NCBI GenBank assembly: GCA_964247055.1
Contig: OZ176050.1
Location: 6,448,001-6,512,000, forward strand
DNA from: Paragordius varius
Taxonomy: Eukaryota > Nematomorpha
Direction of reading: 5' to 3'
DNA: 64,000 nucleotides
The position numbers and the translations under genes are program-made. A model generated the notes under the pieces. That model did not search any database. It saw only the letters and a list, made by a program, of their open reading frames with translations, and was not told where the DNA came from. This document shows, piece after piece, positions 12,017 to 25,000 of the stretch (the first letter of the stretch is position 1; every line of letters begins with the position of its first letter).

Positions 12017-12199
12017 TTAGTGTATTTTCTTATATTGAAACACATTTTTACCATATAAATTTTTCAACGCTCTTGCCCTAAACTTCTTTTCCGTTTTTGA
12101 TGAATGTATTACTACCATTGAAATTTTATTTTTTCCATTCTTTAACAAATACGTTACGTATTTAACAGAAAATAAAATAGTTTTACTAAAAGAATACAT
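12017..12199 (-). CDS. Small basic reading frame, possibly a terminal exon; unrecognised
   Basis: The frame is open for 60 codons from MYSFSKTILFSV to a basic C-terminus ending YGKNVFQYKKIH. An acceptor-like TTACAG sits just before the ATG, so it could be a last exon. A segment reading KISMVVIHSSKTEKKF loosely recalls the C-terminal half of SRP14, but this is too short to claim. A decayed inverted copy lies at 9390-9640. Its phase does not join cleanly to the small gene upstream at 12345-12608. It could equally be part of a repeat. Confidence 0.3.
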   Translation of the reverse strand: MYSFSKTILFSVKYVTYLLKNGKNKISMVVIHSSKTEKKFRARALKNLYGKNVFQYKKIH

Positions 12200-12344
12200 G
12201 TCTGTAATACGAATATACTACCAATTATCACCGAGATCATAACAATTTCAATTAGAAAGTTTGATTGCTTTTTCTTTTAGACAAGTCAAGTATCTTCTTA
12301 TGCACCAATGTTATTAATTATTTTGAAGACTAGTCATTTCATTG

Positions 12345-12608
12345 CTAATCCGAACCCATGACAATTCTTAGCTGATAAATTAATTGATTTTATTTGATAA
12401 ATACAGATATCTGCTGATAAATTTTAGAAAAAAACTTTTTCACAAGGTCCAACAAAAGATCTTGGCTTATATGGCTGCATGCATTTCTTTTAAGATTAGC
12501 GCTAATTCTCCCTTCCACATAATCCAAAAATGTAGCTAAATAGAGCAGAAGCGTGTGTTTGCCTAACGCATAAAAATAAGCATGATGGTTAAAATTCCCG
12601 TTTTGCAT
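12345..12608 (-). CDS. Hypothetical 76-codon protein, two exons with a 33-bp intron
   Basis: Exon 1 is 12405-12608, starting MQNGNFNHHAYFYALGKHTL. Exon 2 is 12345-12371, encoding LRIVMGSD and a stop. The 33-base intron has GTATTT and ATCAG ends and keeps phase 0. The protein looks mostly helical, with a hydrophobic segment (LLLYLATFLDYV) and an amphipathic stretch. I do not recognise the family. It starts 61 bases from the fumarase start codon on the opposite strand, so the two genes probably share a bidirectional promoter. Without the intron the frame would run only four codons further, so the main body does not depend on the splice model. Confidence 0.45.
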
Positions 12609-12669
12609 ATTAGAAAATTACAACTGTACCAAGTACTTTTTTAATTTATTCCCATAGATAAAACGATTA
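12609..12669. promoter_or_regulatory. Short divergent spacer, probable bidirectional promoter
   Basis: Only 61 bases separate the start codons of the minus-strand small gene and the plus-strand fumarase gene. No TATA box or other element could be assigned. The role is inferred from the arrangement. Confidence 0.45.
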
Positions 12670-15600
12670 ATGTCTACCAGGATAGAAAAGGACACTATGG
12701 GAGAAATTAAAGTACCATCAAATAAATATTACGGGGCCCAAACAGCTCGATCTTTGCAAAATTTTGCTATAGGAGGTACAATGGAACAAATGCCTATAAA
12801 GGTAATACGTGCTATGGCGATTCTGAAAAAAGCCGCTGCCATTGCAAACATTGATTTTGGTTTAGACCCTAAACTATCCAAAGCGATACAAGATGCATCA
12901 GATGAAGTTTAAATGCATTGTAAGTTAATAATAGGTTATTAGTGGTAAACTTGATGATAATTTTCCCTTAACGATTTGGCAAACTGGATCTGGTACACAA
13001 ACAAATATGAATGTTAATGAAGTCATAAGTAACCGAGCAATCGAGATGCTTGGCGGAAAATTGGGATCGAAATCCCCAGTACATCCAAATGATCATGTTA
13101 ATAAAAGCCAAGTAACTATTTAAATACCATCTTTTTTTTAATTTTTTTTTGTTTAATGCCATTTTAAACCTACCATTTAACACTAACTATAAGTGCTACT
13201 GTATATCATCTTAATATATTTTGATTAGATTAATACAGTTTTTTTAAATCTTTAGGATGGAGATGTGATAATTTTAAATTTGGAAGTTAACCCAACTCCA
13301 AAATAAATAATATAAATTATTATTATAGCATTTTTTCTGATGTTAATCGATACAGAAAAATTTATTATTAATTAATTTATTACGACGTATAAATAAGCTG
13401 GTTTGCTAATGACTATGATTATTGCTATCTTATTCTTAAAAATTATTTAATATTCATTTGATTTTAATATCGATATTTAGATTGATATCTAAATAACATC
13501 ACGATGATTATATAATGGTTCATAAACTTTTAGCTCTTACACAATATTTTTATATATTGTGGCAGTGCTTTGACTACAAAATTGAAGTTTACGATGATTT
13601 TTCTCAATGGTGTATAATTTAAGGCTAATTTTTACTTCCCTTGTTATAAAATTCTTCACAAAGGAGGTTTTTGCAGAACATTCATAGTGGCTTTTCTGTT
13701 AAGTTCGATGAACTTACAGGAGAGATCAGTTTTAAATGCAACAAAAACAAGTATTTGAAAACGAGTTTTTTTTCAAGGGTATGTAAAAAGTATAAATTTA
13801 ATTATACACAATGTATATTCAAGAGATTATGGCAAACATAAATTTCATAGTCTAAATAACTATTTATTTAGAGCTCAAACGATACATTTCCTACGGCTAT
13901 GCATATTGCTCTTGCTATTGATCTAAACCAATTTCTTATACCTAATCTCAAAATTTTTATGGAAGCATTGAAACGTAAAAGGGAAGAATTCAAAGACCTT
14001 ATTAAGATTGGACGTACGCACACGCAGGTATGATACGTCTCTGCATTTGATTATTTTTAATAATTGATAAAACAATGTTTAGTTTATCCAAAAAATCCCC
14101 CCCCCCCCTTCATCCCCAAAAAACAAAGATAAAAATGCAAAATTTATAATATTATAAAAACTATGCAATTGTTGAAAAATTTTTTCCATATCGGGTACTA
14201 ATCTTGATAGTTTGCACCTTTTTTTTACTAGAATTCTCCAAACTTTCACGGCCCGCGCCTCCTAAATTTTTCTACACCCCCCTTTAACAACTAATATAAG
14301 TTTTAGATAAAATGTAACAGTTGCGTATATTTGCGTATAAATAAGGTTATATATTATGGTCATCCTTATTTTATCATTTAAAATGATTACTCGAGCAATT
14401 TTCGACAGAAATTTATTAACCAAAATACTAAACTAGGATCATTATGCGAGTATTATTTCCCGTTCCATTTTGATGTACGAATTTACAATGAAATATTTTA
14501 TTTCCTTATTCAAATTTTATATATATTTCCTAATTTTAATATCTAGCTTTCTATTGTATCGATTTTACAAAGTTATAAGCTTATTTGCCGTGATATACAT
14601 ATTTTTGCATCCAAAATTTAATTCATAAAATAATATTGTTTAAGATGACAAACTGCACAACCCTATAAATATCGCATATAATATCGATATATATCCCATA
14701 ATATATAAAAATTATTTCTGGAAATATATATATATATATATAGGATGCTGTCCCGATGACCTTAGGTCAAGAGTTTGGTGGTTATGAACAGCAAATCAAA
14801 TTTGGTATTGAGCGAATCGAATCAACTCTACCTCATCTATCCCTGCTAGCTATCGGTATTTAGGTTTTTATTTGATATTAAATTGAGCATTTAAATGTGA
14901 AAAAAGTAATGGCTTTAACTTTTTGATGGACCTGAAAAAAAAACAATATAGGTATAAAAAATATTTTAATTAGAACAGGGCTGCTTAATCATTACATAAG
15001 CTATATAAAAAAAATTGGAAAAACATATAATGGATGCACCGCCATTTAATGGCGAATCCCTATACAAATGATGAGGGGTGGTTAACACGCGACTCATAAG
15101 TATTTTTTGAGGGGCCTGTGAAAATTTTTCAAAAAATGTTATAAAATGAAAAAAATGCGGAATAATCGAAATTATGCGATAATTTTTTTAAATTGGATTT
15201 TAAACCAAAAATTAAAAGGATTTAAATTATTGATGCGGTCCGCTAAAATTTGTGTTGAACACCCCTGGTATAAGTTTTTACATAGGTTAAAATCAAATAT
15301 ATATGTTCTATTTTTATTATTTATTTTTTTTGCTGATTTGACTTTTCTGTTGGTATTTAAGGAGGTACAGCTGTCGGTACTGGATTAAATACGCGAGTTG
15401 GATTTGCCGAAAAAGTTTCTGAAGAAATATCTAAAATCACAGGTTTTTTTTACTAAATTTCTCTTTCTTATGCTGGATTATAAGTCATAAATATTACTTA
15501 TATTATGATAATACGTATTTACCTTTCAATATTTTAAAAAATTATATTTTTTAGATGGAATTTATCTAATTGTAATTGGTCACTTGAATACTTTTCTACG

Positions 15601-18600
15601 AAAACCATAATATATTCAATATCTTTATTATGATATAAAACTTTTTTGTATCCATTTTTGTTTAATGAATTCTCCGATTTTCCCCCATTTATATGCCGAT
15701 CAATAAAAGTTGACAAAATAAGAATTTAAAAAAATGACTTTTTCAAATTCATGAAGTTTTATTATTGGTTTACCCGGCACAAAATTAGATTACTTCAGTA
15801 AGAAACAAATAGTTGAATTGAGCGGAATCTTAAATACGCATGTTTTTACATAAAAATCAAAGCTTTCGATTAATAATCGTTCGCAAAATAATTATAGAAA
15901 TCACTACAATATAATTAAATAAATGTTTTGTAAATTTTATTTCTAACTGACACATATGTTTTACACAAAAAGTTTGACTGTATAAATACGTAATTATAAT
16001 TTCATTTGTTTTAGGGTTACAGTTCAAACCGGCACCAAATAAATTTGAAGCTTTAGCCAGTAACGACACAATGGTTGAAGTGAGTGGAGCTTTAAATACT
16101 CTAGCTTGTTCTTACATGAAAATCGCGAATGATATCCGTTTCCTAGGATCTGGTCCACGTTGCGGTTTAGCCGAAATCATTTTGCCAGAAAATGAACCTG
16201 GTAGTAGTATTATGCCTGGCAAAGTATGCTTGCTTTTTTTACGTTTGTCGTAAAAATATATATGTGCAAGAATTTTACATAGAGATTTTTCGGTAATTTA
16301 TAGCAAAATGATGTAAAGTATGCTTATTCACTGGCCTAATCATTGTTGGCCAATTGGTGGTATAGTAGTGTGTGTTATAAACAATTTTTTTTCCATTATT
16401 AAATAAACAAGAGGCATTGTTTAAGTTTAGCATTTTGTTGATTAATTACACTAATATGTTGCCAATCGGCCAACATTAATGTGAATAGACCAACATAAAT
16501 GTGTATACTGTAAATGAAAAAAATGCAATATACATTGCTGTTTTTTCATTAATGCTGTATATGCTATCCAGCAATATTAAATGAAAAACTGGCAATATAT
16601 AGTTATTCATTGTAATATTTACCGTGTCAAAGATAATTATATTGATTTAATTATGTGTTATATTAAATGTTAATCCATAGTTTTATTATAAATTTTATAA
16701 AAATATTTGATAGTAACCGAATCCTCTCTAATTTTCAGTCTTATCCTTAATTCTTTTAATCTTTAAAACCTGAGCAAAATATTTCATTTTTGCATTTATT
16801 AATTTATCCTATTAGGCGCAAATTTAATACATTTAGATTGAAGGTAATAAAAATGCGAAAACTTGATTTTTTGGTTTATATTTTGAGTCAGTTAATTTGA
16901 TTAAATTCTATGAAAAATGAAGCAAAAAATTAATTTTAATTTGTAATTTATCAGGTTAATCCAACACAATGTGAAAGCATGACTATGATTGCCTGTCAGG
17001 TATATTAACTATAAATTTTTTTGAACAAGAAATTAAATTATAATATATGCATCTTTTAAAAGGACCAATAAGATAATTAAAAAACATTGTTTATATTTTC
17101 TGTGTAATTTGTTAAATATTTATATTCTTTAGCAATAAAATTGTATTTTAGCAGTTATAAGCGGTTTTCTATTAATTTATCTATTTATTTTGTTTAATTT
17201 TATTTCAATATAAAAAGCATCGTTACACTTTAAATATAGTCTTAAAATAAAGTTTGGAAAGTAAAATAAAAGTATTAATATTAACTAAATAAAAGTTTTT
17301 TTGGTTTAAGTGAAATGACCCCTAAATTTGCACGCTTTGTAATAGCAATTTTAGATGGTTTAAGAAGTAATTTTAAATATGGAAAATAATTTTTAGCAAA
17401 AAACAAATTCATTTTTACCCACCAACTTATTTTTTTCATTTAGATTATAAGTTTTGTTTGACTTTTTATATATGCTAATTTTGCGCGTAATGTATTAAGG
17501 GAATAATTTGTTTTAATACTTGAATTTGGAGATAAATTTGATTACAAATTAGGTTATTGGTAATCATATGGCTTTGACAGTCGGTGCTTCCAACGGACAC
17601 TTTGAATTGAATGTTTTTAAGCCGTTAATTATTAGCAATGTTTTAAGATCTTCCCGATTGCTTTCAGATTCAGCCTACACATTTACTACGCATTGCCTAA
17701 CCGGCCTTAAGGCCAACAGGGTACTAATTTTACGTTTTAAATACCAAAATTTTAGAATCGATTGAAATAAAATCATTATCTTTCAAACATACGATTAATA
17801 TTCATAAACTTAAACCCACTTATTACGAACCAGCTTATTAATTCACAGAGATATAATATCGCGATAAATTGTTGCATTTAATATATTGTTAGTGTAAAAA
17901 ATATTTTATTTGCTAATATGTTGACTTTTTTAATTATATATATATATATATATATATGTATATGTATATATAACTTAATTCTGCAATTAAAATGTTCCAC
18001 TAAAGATTCACTTGTTCTAATTAAATAAAATATCATATATATATTTTTATTTTAAAGCAAAATAACTTATTTTGTCATTCTTAATAAAGAGTTTTTTAAT
18101 TTATTAGAGTTTATATGGATATTGCTTAAAGTTTAACATCGATTATAAATAATCCTAAATTGACTATCATATTTTCATACATACAGGAACAAATTGCGAA
18201 ATACGTGAAAGATTCACTCATGTTAGTTACAGCTTTAAATCCACATATTGGTTATGATAAAGCTGCGAAAATCGCTAAATTAGCACATTCAAAAGGTATC
18301 AATTCGAAGTTTTGGTATTTTTGATGTTTCTCTATATAAATAAGCATAAAAAGTATTTTAATATATAGAGCATCATTTTATCCTTTTTTAAAATTTGAAA
18401 TTAGGTTAATTTTTATCACAATTGTTTTTACGTTGTTAACCTTAAAATATTCAATCTAAATTGGTATTTAAAACCTATTCCGTTTCAATTTTTTCCTTTA
18501 AATCCGGATCAATATTTTTTAATACCGGTTCCTAAACATATTTGTGATTGTTTTTGGTTTGATAGTACTAATTTCGTATCTTAAGTTTGTAAAAACGAAA

Positions 18601-18717
18601 CCTTATAATTTGCTAGGTTGCACCCTCAAAGAAGCAGGTATAGAATTGGGATATTTAAATGCCGAACAATACGATTCATGGGTCGACCCGAAACAAATGT
18701 TAGGACCGATGCCATAA
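12670..18717 (+). CDS. FH: Fumarate hydratase, class II (fumarase), ten exons
   Basis: Converts fumarate to L-malate in the TCA cycle; class II enzymes are homotetramers of about 460 residues without iron-sulfur clusters. Exons: 12670-12906, 12935-13111, 13872-14027, 14744-14855, 15362-15442, 16015-16223, 16955-16999, 17553-17720, 18187-18295, 18617-18717. Every phase matches and the total is 464 residues, the usual length of the catalytic core. Visible motifs are [10 protein letters not shown] near the start, [50 protein letters not shown], and the superfamily signature [11 protein letters not shown] split across exons 6 and 7. The start ([16 protein letters not shown]) lies right at the catalytic core, so no mitochondrial presequence is encoded unless an upstream exon was missed. 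Intron 1 is only 28 bases. Later introns hold a hAT MITE (intron 4), a short inverted repeat (intron 6) and TA tracts. Confidence 0.95.
13658..13839 (+). other. Unexplained open island inside fumarase intron 2
   Basis: One frame is open for 60 codons and includes [20 protein letters not shown] followed by a basic stretch. Its codon and residue composition is much less AT-driven than the surrounding intron. A pyrimidine-rich AG lies near its start. It does not fit the fumarase frame. It may be a fragment of a mobile-element protein or a nested exon; no family was recognised. Confidence 0.3.
14976..15267. mobile_element. Non-autonomous hAT-like MITE in fumarase intron 4
   Basis: The right end, GTGTTGAACACCCCTG, is the inverse of CAGGGGTGTTCAACAC; the left end, CAGGGCTGCTTAATC, is a drifted version. 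Length 292 bases is close to the 293-base copy with clean target duplication at 42860. No clean duplication is visible here. Confidence 0.6.
16322..16497. repeat. Short inverted-repeat element in fumarase intron 6
   Basis: ATTCACTGGCC with ATTGTTGGCCAATTGG on the left pairs with TGCCAATCGGCCAACATTAA and GTGAATAG on the right. The ends are roughly 30 bases and imperfect. It is probably a small MITE. Confidence 0.5.
17935..17958. repeat. (TA)n microsatellite
   Basis: A TA run in fumarase intron 8, followed by an imperfect TATG-containing extension. Confidence 0.85.
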
Positions 18718-19099
18718 AATCAATATAAAATTTACAAAATATTTATCCATAATAATTTATTCATATCCAATCTAATCCAAGAGTATGGGATGTTAACTCA
18801 TCATCCTTTATTATCAATGTGATAAAATCATTAAAATAGTACTGCAATTTTGTCTCATCATCATGACATTATGAATATTTATACATGCACACACTTTATG
18901 TACATGGCTCGCATTATTAATGTATTGTTTTGTATACATAGAAAAAAAGAGGCTTCATCAAAAAATTTATGGTTAAAAATGTTGGGATAATCATTAATTA
19001 TTATTATGAAAAAAAAGACATCCATCCTATCTATATAAATTAATAATATGCTGCATATATTTTATATACACATTTGATTCATCCAAATTTAATTCAATG
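18718..19099. other. Convergent intergenic spacer
   Basis: About 380 bases between the stop codons of the fumarase gene (plus strand) and the ataxin-2 gene (minus strand). It should hold both 3' UTRs and polyadenylation sites. Nothing else was seen. Confidence 0.5.
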
Positions 19100-22000
19100 T
19101 TAACGACTAAATGCAGAATTTTTTCCTTTTGGTTCAACACCGTTTCCAGCCAAAGAAGTAGTCTTTGTCGCCGTTGTCCCACCATATTGATGATTGTTGT
19201 TTCGATTATTATCCGTAGTATTTTGAGATGTAGATGTGGTTACATTACTTTTAGATGATGATCCAGTAATTTTATTATAATAAGACGATGATGAGGAACC
19301 AAACGTTGTTCTTTTATTCATCAAGCTGCTATTACTATAATTGTTATTGGTATTTATGTGATTTCGTGCATGGTTGCTATAAAAATTATTATTATTGGTG
19401 TAACGAGTAGTACTTGTCGTGGTGGTTGTCAATGTTAAAGGCGATTGATGTTTATAGAAAGAAGTAGTCGTAATATTTGACAAAGATTGTTCCAACGGTG
19501 GTGTAATTGTAACATTTGTACTATTTTGCAGAGTGGTACTACTTCGATAATTATCCAAAACACTAGAGGGTCTACGTTTTCCCAACGTTTCCAAAGTGGT
19601 GAGTGGGGATGGCTTTAATCCTCCTGGCGTCGTTTCAACCCTCTCTCGAAGAACAACATTGCTAGCGTTGTTATTGTGTGTCGCCGCCCCTAAACTCATA
19701 GCACGAAATTGGGCATTGAGATGAGGTGCATGTTGTTGCGACACATTCATCAAGGGAGATGGTGTTAACAAATTCAATGGTCTTGCTGCACCAACACCTT
19801 AAATAAAATTTTTTAAATGACCTGGTTTACCATACATATATACCATTTACAGTTCAAATTCACCCTTGAACAAAACAAATTCACCTTCAAACAATTCAAA
19901 TTCACCCTAAAAATAAATTAGGTGTTTTCGAACTAATATAACTTATTATTAATATAATATATATTTATGGCATAGTTCATTATTTTTTCAGTATTATTTT
20001 AATTTAAAACAAAATTTTTATTTGAGGGTGAATTTAAATTGTTTAAGGGTGAATTTGAATTGTTTAAGGGTGAATATGAATTGTTGAAGGGTGAATTTGA
20101 ATTGTTTAAGGGTGAATTTGAATTGTAAATGGTATATTAAAATAGTGTAAACCAAAAGCGTTTATAGATTAAATTATATATTTTTATATTTATGTTGTTG
20201 ATATAGGGTAAACTTAAACTTGATATGTAAAAAGAATCACTTGTGTCCAGTATTTTCATAAAGTTTAACCTAAAATTGGCCAACAAAGTACTGCTAACTA
20301 ATGATGTTTGGTGGATCAGTTTTGTTGAACTAACAGTAGAGGCCAGTTTGGATGTTCTGAAAAATATTTTGATCGCGAAGAGTTTTTTTCACTAGTGCAT
20401 GTATTAAATAAAAACCTTGCCCCAATAATTTTGAAGTCATAGATATGTATTACCCTTACATAATAAAATAAATTATACACACAAAACAACAGTATTTTTA
20501 AAAACACAACAAGAGTTTATAAATCTTAGCTTTTCCTACATAAAAAATAATTACTACTTAGATTTATTATTGAGCGTGTTGCCAATTTTCAGCTATAAAC
20601 CTCCCTCCAAACGATGAGTTATATATAAAAAAATCTGGTATGGTTGTCATTTACTATTTACGTTTTATCTTTTAAATTTTTACTGTGTTTGAAAAGTACC
20701 CAAATAGTTTTAACAACGCATATGAAATGAAAACATTTATCATGAAATGTATATTATACCATTATTCCCTGTTGTAGACATGATGGTATTGCTCATTTTA
20801 TTATTATTATTGGGTAAATGTGTCATGTTATACTGGGCAGGCGCAGCAACTAAAGGCGGCGGAAGCATAGGCATTATTGGAGGTGGAGGCGGAAATCCGA
20901 CAGGCGTCAAAGTGCCCGACAAAAAGGGCAAAGGAGGAGGAGGAGGTAAGGGTCCTACCAAATTACTCATTGATTTAGGACCATTACCTGTATATTATAC
21001 ATAAATATGTTCAATGGTTGTAATAACCATGTTATTGGTTAATAATTAAAATAGAGAGTTTAGGTCGTTTTTTTCTTGTATTAAAGAGAGGTGAATTGTA
21101 TCAAGACTTGTGAACAACGCTTTAAGTAATGATAAAAAAAATGCGTAGTTTCTTTCGAACTCTGGCATTCCTCACACAGACAATGTAAGAGTCCGGCGCC
21201 CTACCTACCATACCATCACGCCATGTTTTAGATTGATAAATATGGCATTTCGACATATTTATATTCGTAAAAACTAAAACTTGTAAAAGTATAGTATGCA
21301 TACACATGTTATGCAAGAAAAGTTGATAAATGCACCTGAGGAACTATTTAAGCATTTAAACGTTTGTATTCGTAAAACTAACTTTCGACCTATAAAATTT
21401 TGGTTGTGTGGTTGTAAAAGATAAAATATTATTACAAAAAAAACAAATTTTATAAATGCACCTGATGAATTATTTGACGAAACCTCGATGTAAGATTGAG
21501 CAAAATTATTATTATTAGTGCTATTGTTACCATAAACCATGATTGGATTCATGAGCGTTGCCGTGGTGGTTGATGCAGATTGATTACCTATATTACATAT
21601 ATTTCAAATTTAAATTCAACTAACACTAAATATTCGAAAATATAATATATACCATTTACAATTCAAACAGACCCTTGAACTATTCGAATTCCCCCTAAAA
21701 ATAAATTATGTTTCGGGCTAATATAACTCATCATTAATATAAAATAAATTTATATATAGTTTATTATTTTTTCAGCATTATATTAATTTTAACCAGATTT
21801 CATATTTTAAAAATATTAAAAAATGGTAATTTTTACTCTTAAAAAACACATTATTTATTTTAGGGTGAATTTGAATTGTTCAAGGGTGATGAACCGTAAA
21901 TGGTAGATATAATAAACGCTAAAAAGAGAATTAAGGTAGGGTAATAAAGTACGAATACTTTAATAATTTTAAAATAATTACTTCACATAATGATACTTGA

Positions 22001-25000
22001 GCGTAAATAGGTTAGTCTTTACAGGTCAACAAAATGAAAATTAAATTAAACTGGATTATAAAGTTACCCATATTTTCAACCATGTTTTTAGCCGGATTTG
22101 GGTTCGCATTTGATATCATATATGTTCCGTTTTCAAGTACGGAATTCGGAGTCTGGTAGACTATGTTATTTGTATTGAATGCAGTAGATACTAGGGGGAT
22201 CATGGGAGTTATACTCGATGAATAGTGTGGCAACATGCCAGATTTAAGGTTAGGGTTAATGTTGTAAGAAGATCCCACGGGCATAATGTTTTGATGAGTA
22301 TGGTTAAGGTTAGTGACAAAATTTGTTTGCTAATTAACATAATAAAAAAATATAAGAAGGGTCAACATCGGCCTACACGATAGTATGCATTTCATAGAAA
22401 TATGTTTTAATCTGCAGCAATGAATAAAATAGCGGAACATTTTGTAAAATTTATTTTTTAGACAAAATAAAGGAAAAGATATAAATGTGCCTGTTGTAAA
22501 AACTTTGATCACACAACTTTTCCAGCGTTTTATTAGCCCAGATATTACAATTTCAAATATTAGCTCAAAAATGATATGATATATATTATGCCAATTATTG
22601 GTATTAAGGATTTATTCAAGGTTTATTATCGACCTGTATTTAAAACAAGTATAGCTATAAAACTAGTTTTAATATACACATAATCTGGAGTCTCTTTTTT
22701 TCCTTTTTTATTGTGATTGTACATAGCCCTTGATGAAACAAACGGTTTAACCCTTAGCCCAAAACAAGTATGTAAAAGTAGTATACCGGTATCCCATTCA
22801 TTCCCATCTGATTTTGGATGAACGCGTAAGGCAACAACATGGGAGCAGTTGGCTGCTGTGATGAATTATTTCCCCCCTGGAATGCAATGAGAGAAGGCAT
22901 CATTCCAGCGTTTGCAAATCCTCCTCCTGCTGCTGCTGCTGCGTTCAGAATTGGTAACGAGGGAGGTGCATAAATCATCCTTTGAGCCAAACCCACATTA
23001 GTACTATTATTTGCATCCATGGTGCTATTTCATAGTAAAAATTAAAATTTAAGGAGACAAACCTATCTGAAAAAAAGGCTCTTATTAATTAATAGTATAA
23101 AGACATCACATATATTTTATACCATGATTTTTCAAATATACCCTATCGTTTCGGGTGTCGAAAAGAGAAATAGAGCTGTAAATTGGTAACATTCGCATTT
23201 ATATATACGACAATTAATTGGAATTATATGGAGGTTATATAGAAATCAAGGTTTGACAAAAAAATAATTATTTTTATAATTTTAATTTTTACTGTATATT
23301 GCTATTGTTGAGCGTAAATTGGTTTGAAGGCATCATACTAATCATCGCAGGATTGTTGTTAATACCATCATTTTGGGCCAAACTGTTTGGGAGGGAGGAA
23401 AAAGACGGGCCAGTTATAATCGGTTGTTGCTGTTGCTGAATATAAGGTTGATAAACTGTTCCTGTTGCCCCGATTACTTCATTTCCATTCGCACTCAATA
23501 TCGTTTCAGGATAGTATTGTGGATTATTGATAATGGTTGAATTAATGTTACCGTTTTGTGATGTGTTGTTGTTACTATTTATATTAATGGTAGCATTATT
23601 AGAGGGATTGTACACATATATTGGATTAGAGTTAGGAGCCATTGATAAGAGGCTAACGTTGTTTTTAGCTGATATTATCGTAGTATTGTTAGCTGAATCC
23701 AAGAAAACCGGTTCAGATGGTAAAAGTGAACCAGAAATGCTTTCAAATCCACTGGTTGTCGCATTAAGAGCCGATGTGACAATCACAACATTGCGGTATA
23801 CATTATTATTATTGGCGTTAGAAAGTGCGTTTGTATCAGACGACGCCACGATATAAGAAACTGATGGGGGTGGAGGCGTTTTTCGCACAACAGAATTGTA
23901 TGGAATGATTGGGTTAGATGCCAACATGTTATTGTTTGGTTGTGCATAATTAGTATTGATGGCTAAATGATAAAACAAATTAGGATTGATATACATATAA
24001 TTACAGGTTCCAGTGATATTGGCATTTCCTAATAAATACATTCTAGATTGACCTATCTGCGAAGTTATTTAATAGTAATTAAATAGAAATACAGTTTTAA
24101 ATATCTTTCTCTTTTATCAAAGGATGAGATTAGCAAATTGTACAATTGGATAATTTTGCATAATGTAATCCTTTCTACCATCCTGATTCCGTATTTTGTA
24201 TTTTTCTTTTAATAAAATAATATCATGCTCTAGCATAAATTATTTTTGAGATTTTGTATGAACTAAATCAAGGTTGAATATGATTTGGTATAAATAATTC
24301 ATTTTTAGGTTATATAAAAAAATAAAAACAAAGATTTACGAACCTGGAGTAGTTGTTGAATCATTATAGTTCATGATTGGTTGGGCACAAATGTTTGCAA
24401 TATTAGCCTGGGTGAAACCTCCAGCAGTGCCTCCAAAACATGCAGCTTGTGGATTTTGCACCAAAATGTAGTATTGAGGTGATCCTGTTTTAGGGTTAAC
24501 AAGCTGAATCAGGTTAGCATTGGCCGCAGATAAATTTGTAGCATGTCCAGCCAAGGGTTGAGGTGTGTGAAACAAAATTTGGGGATGGCAATACATACCA
24601 TTCATCATGGGTGTAATGGGATTCGGTGTATTAATACCAACATTATTGTTATTGCTATACATAGTTTTATTTGTGGTATTATTCGTATTAACATCACTAC
24701 TTTGTAGGGTGGGAGGAAATACATTGTTCATCATCGCGGGAGCAGATGAGATGGAGTATGGGTGGTAATTAGAAATACCCGAGTTAGAGCTCTGCATGAA
24801 TCCTCCCGGTGGTCCGTTAAGTTCTGTCAAAACAACATTATTATTTGGATAATAATTAGGTGGGACATACATACTAATGGGGGCAGGTGGTGTTTGAATC
24901 ACATTTTTTTGAACATTATTATGAGAATGAGTTGTAAGAATATTATTATTTGTGCCATTGATTGTTATTAAATCATTGTTCAATGTTGTTACAATACTGA

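Noticed and set aside
20025-20130. Tandem GGGTGAATTTGAATTG units as a CRISPR-like array
   Set aside because: Units are contiguous without spacers, lie inside a MITE and in a eukaryotic intron.
20747-21004. Glycine-rich plus-strand frame
   Set aside because: It is the antisense of the polyproline exon of ataxin-2, which has matching splice sites and phase.
23527-24971. Plus-strand frames opposite ataxin-2 exons
   Set aside because: They are antisense shadows of Asn/Thr-rich coding exons.
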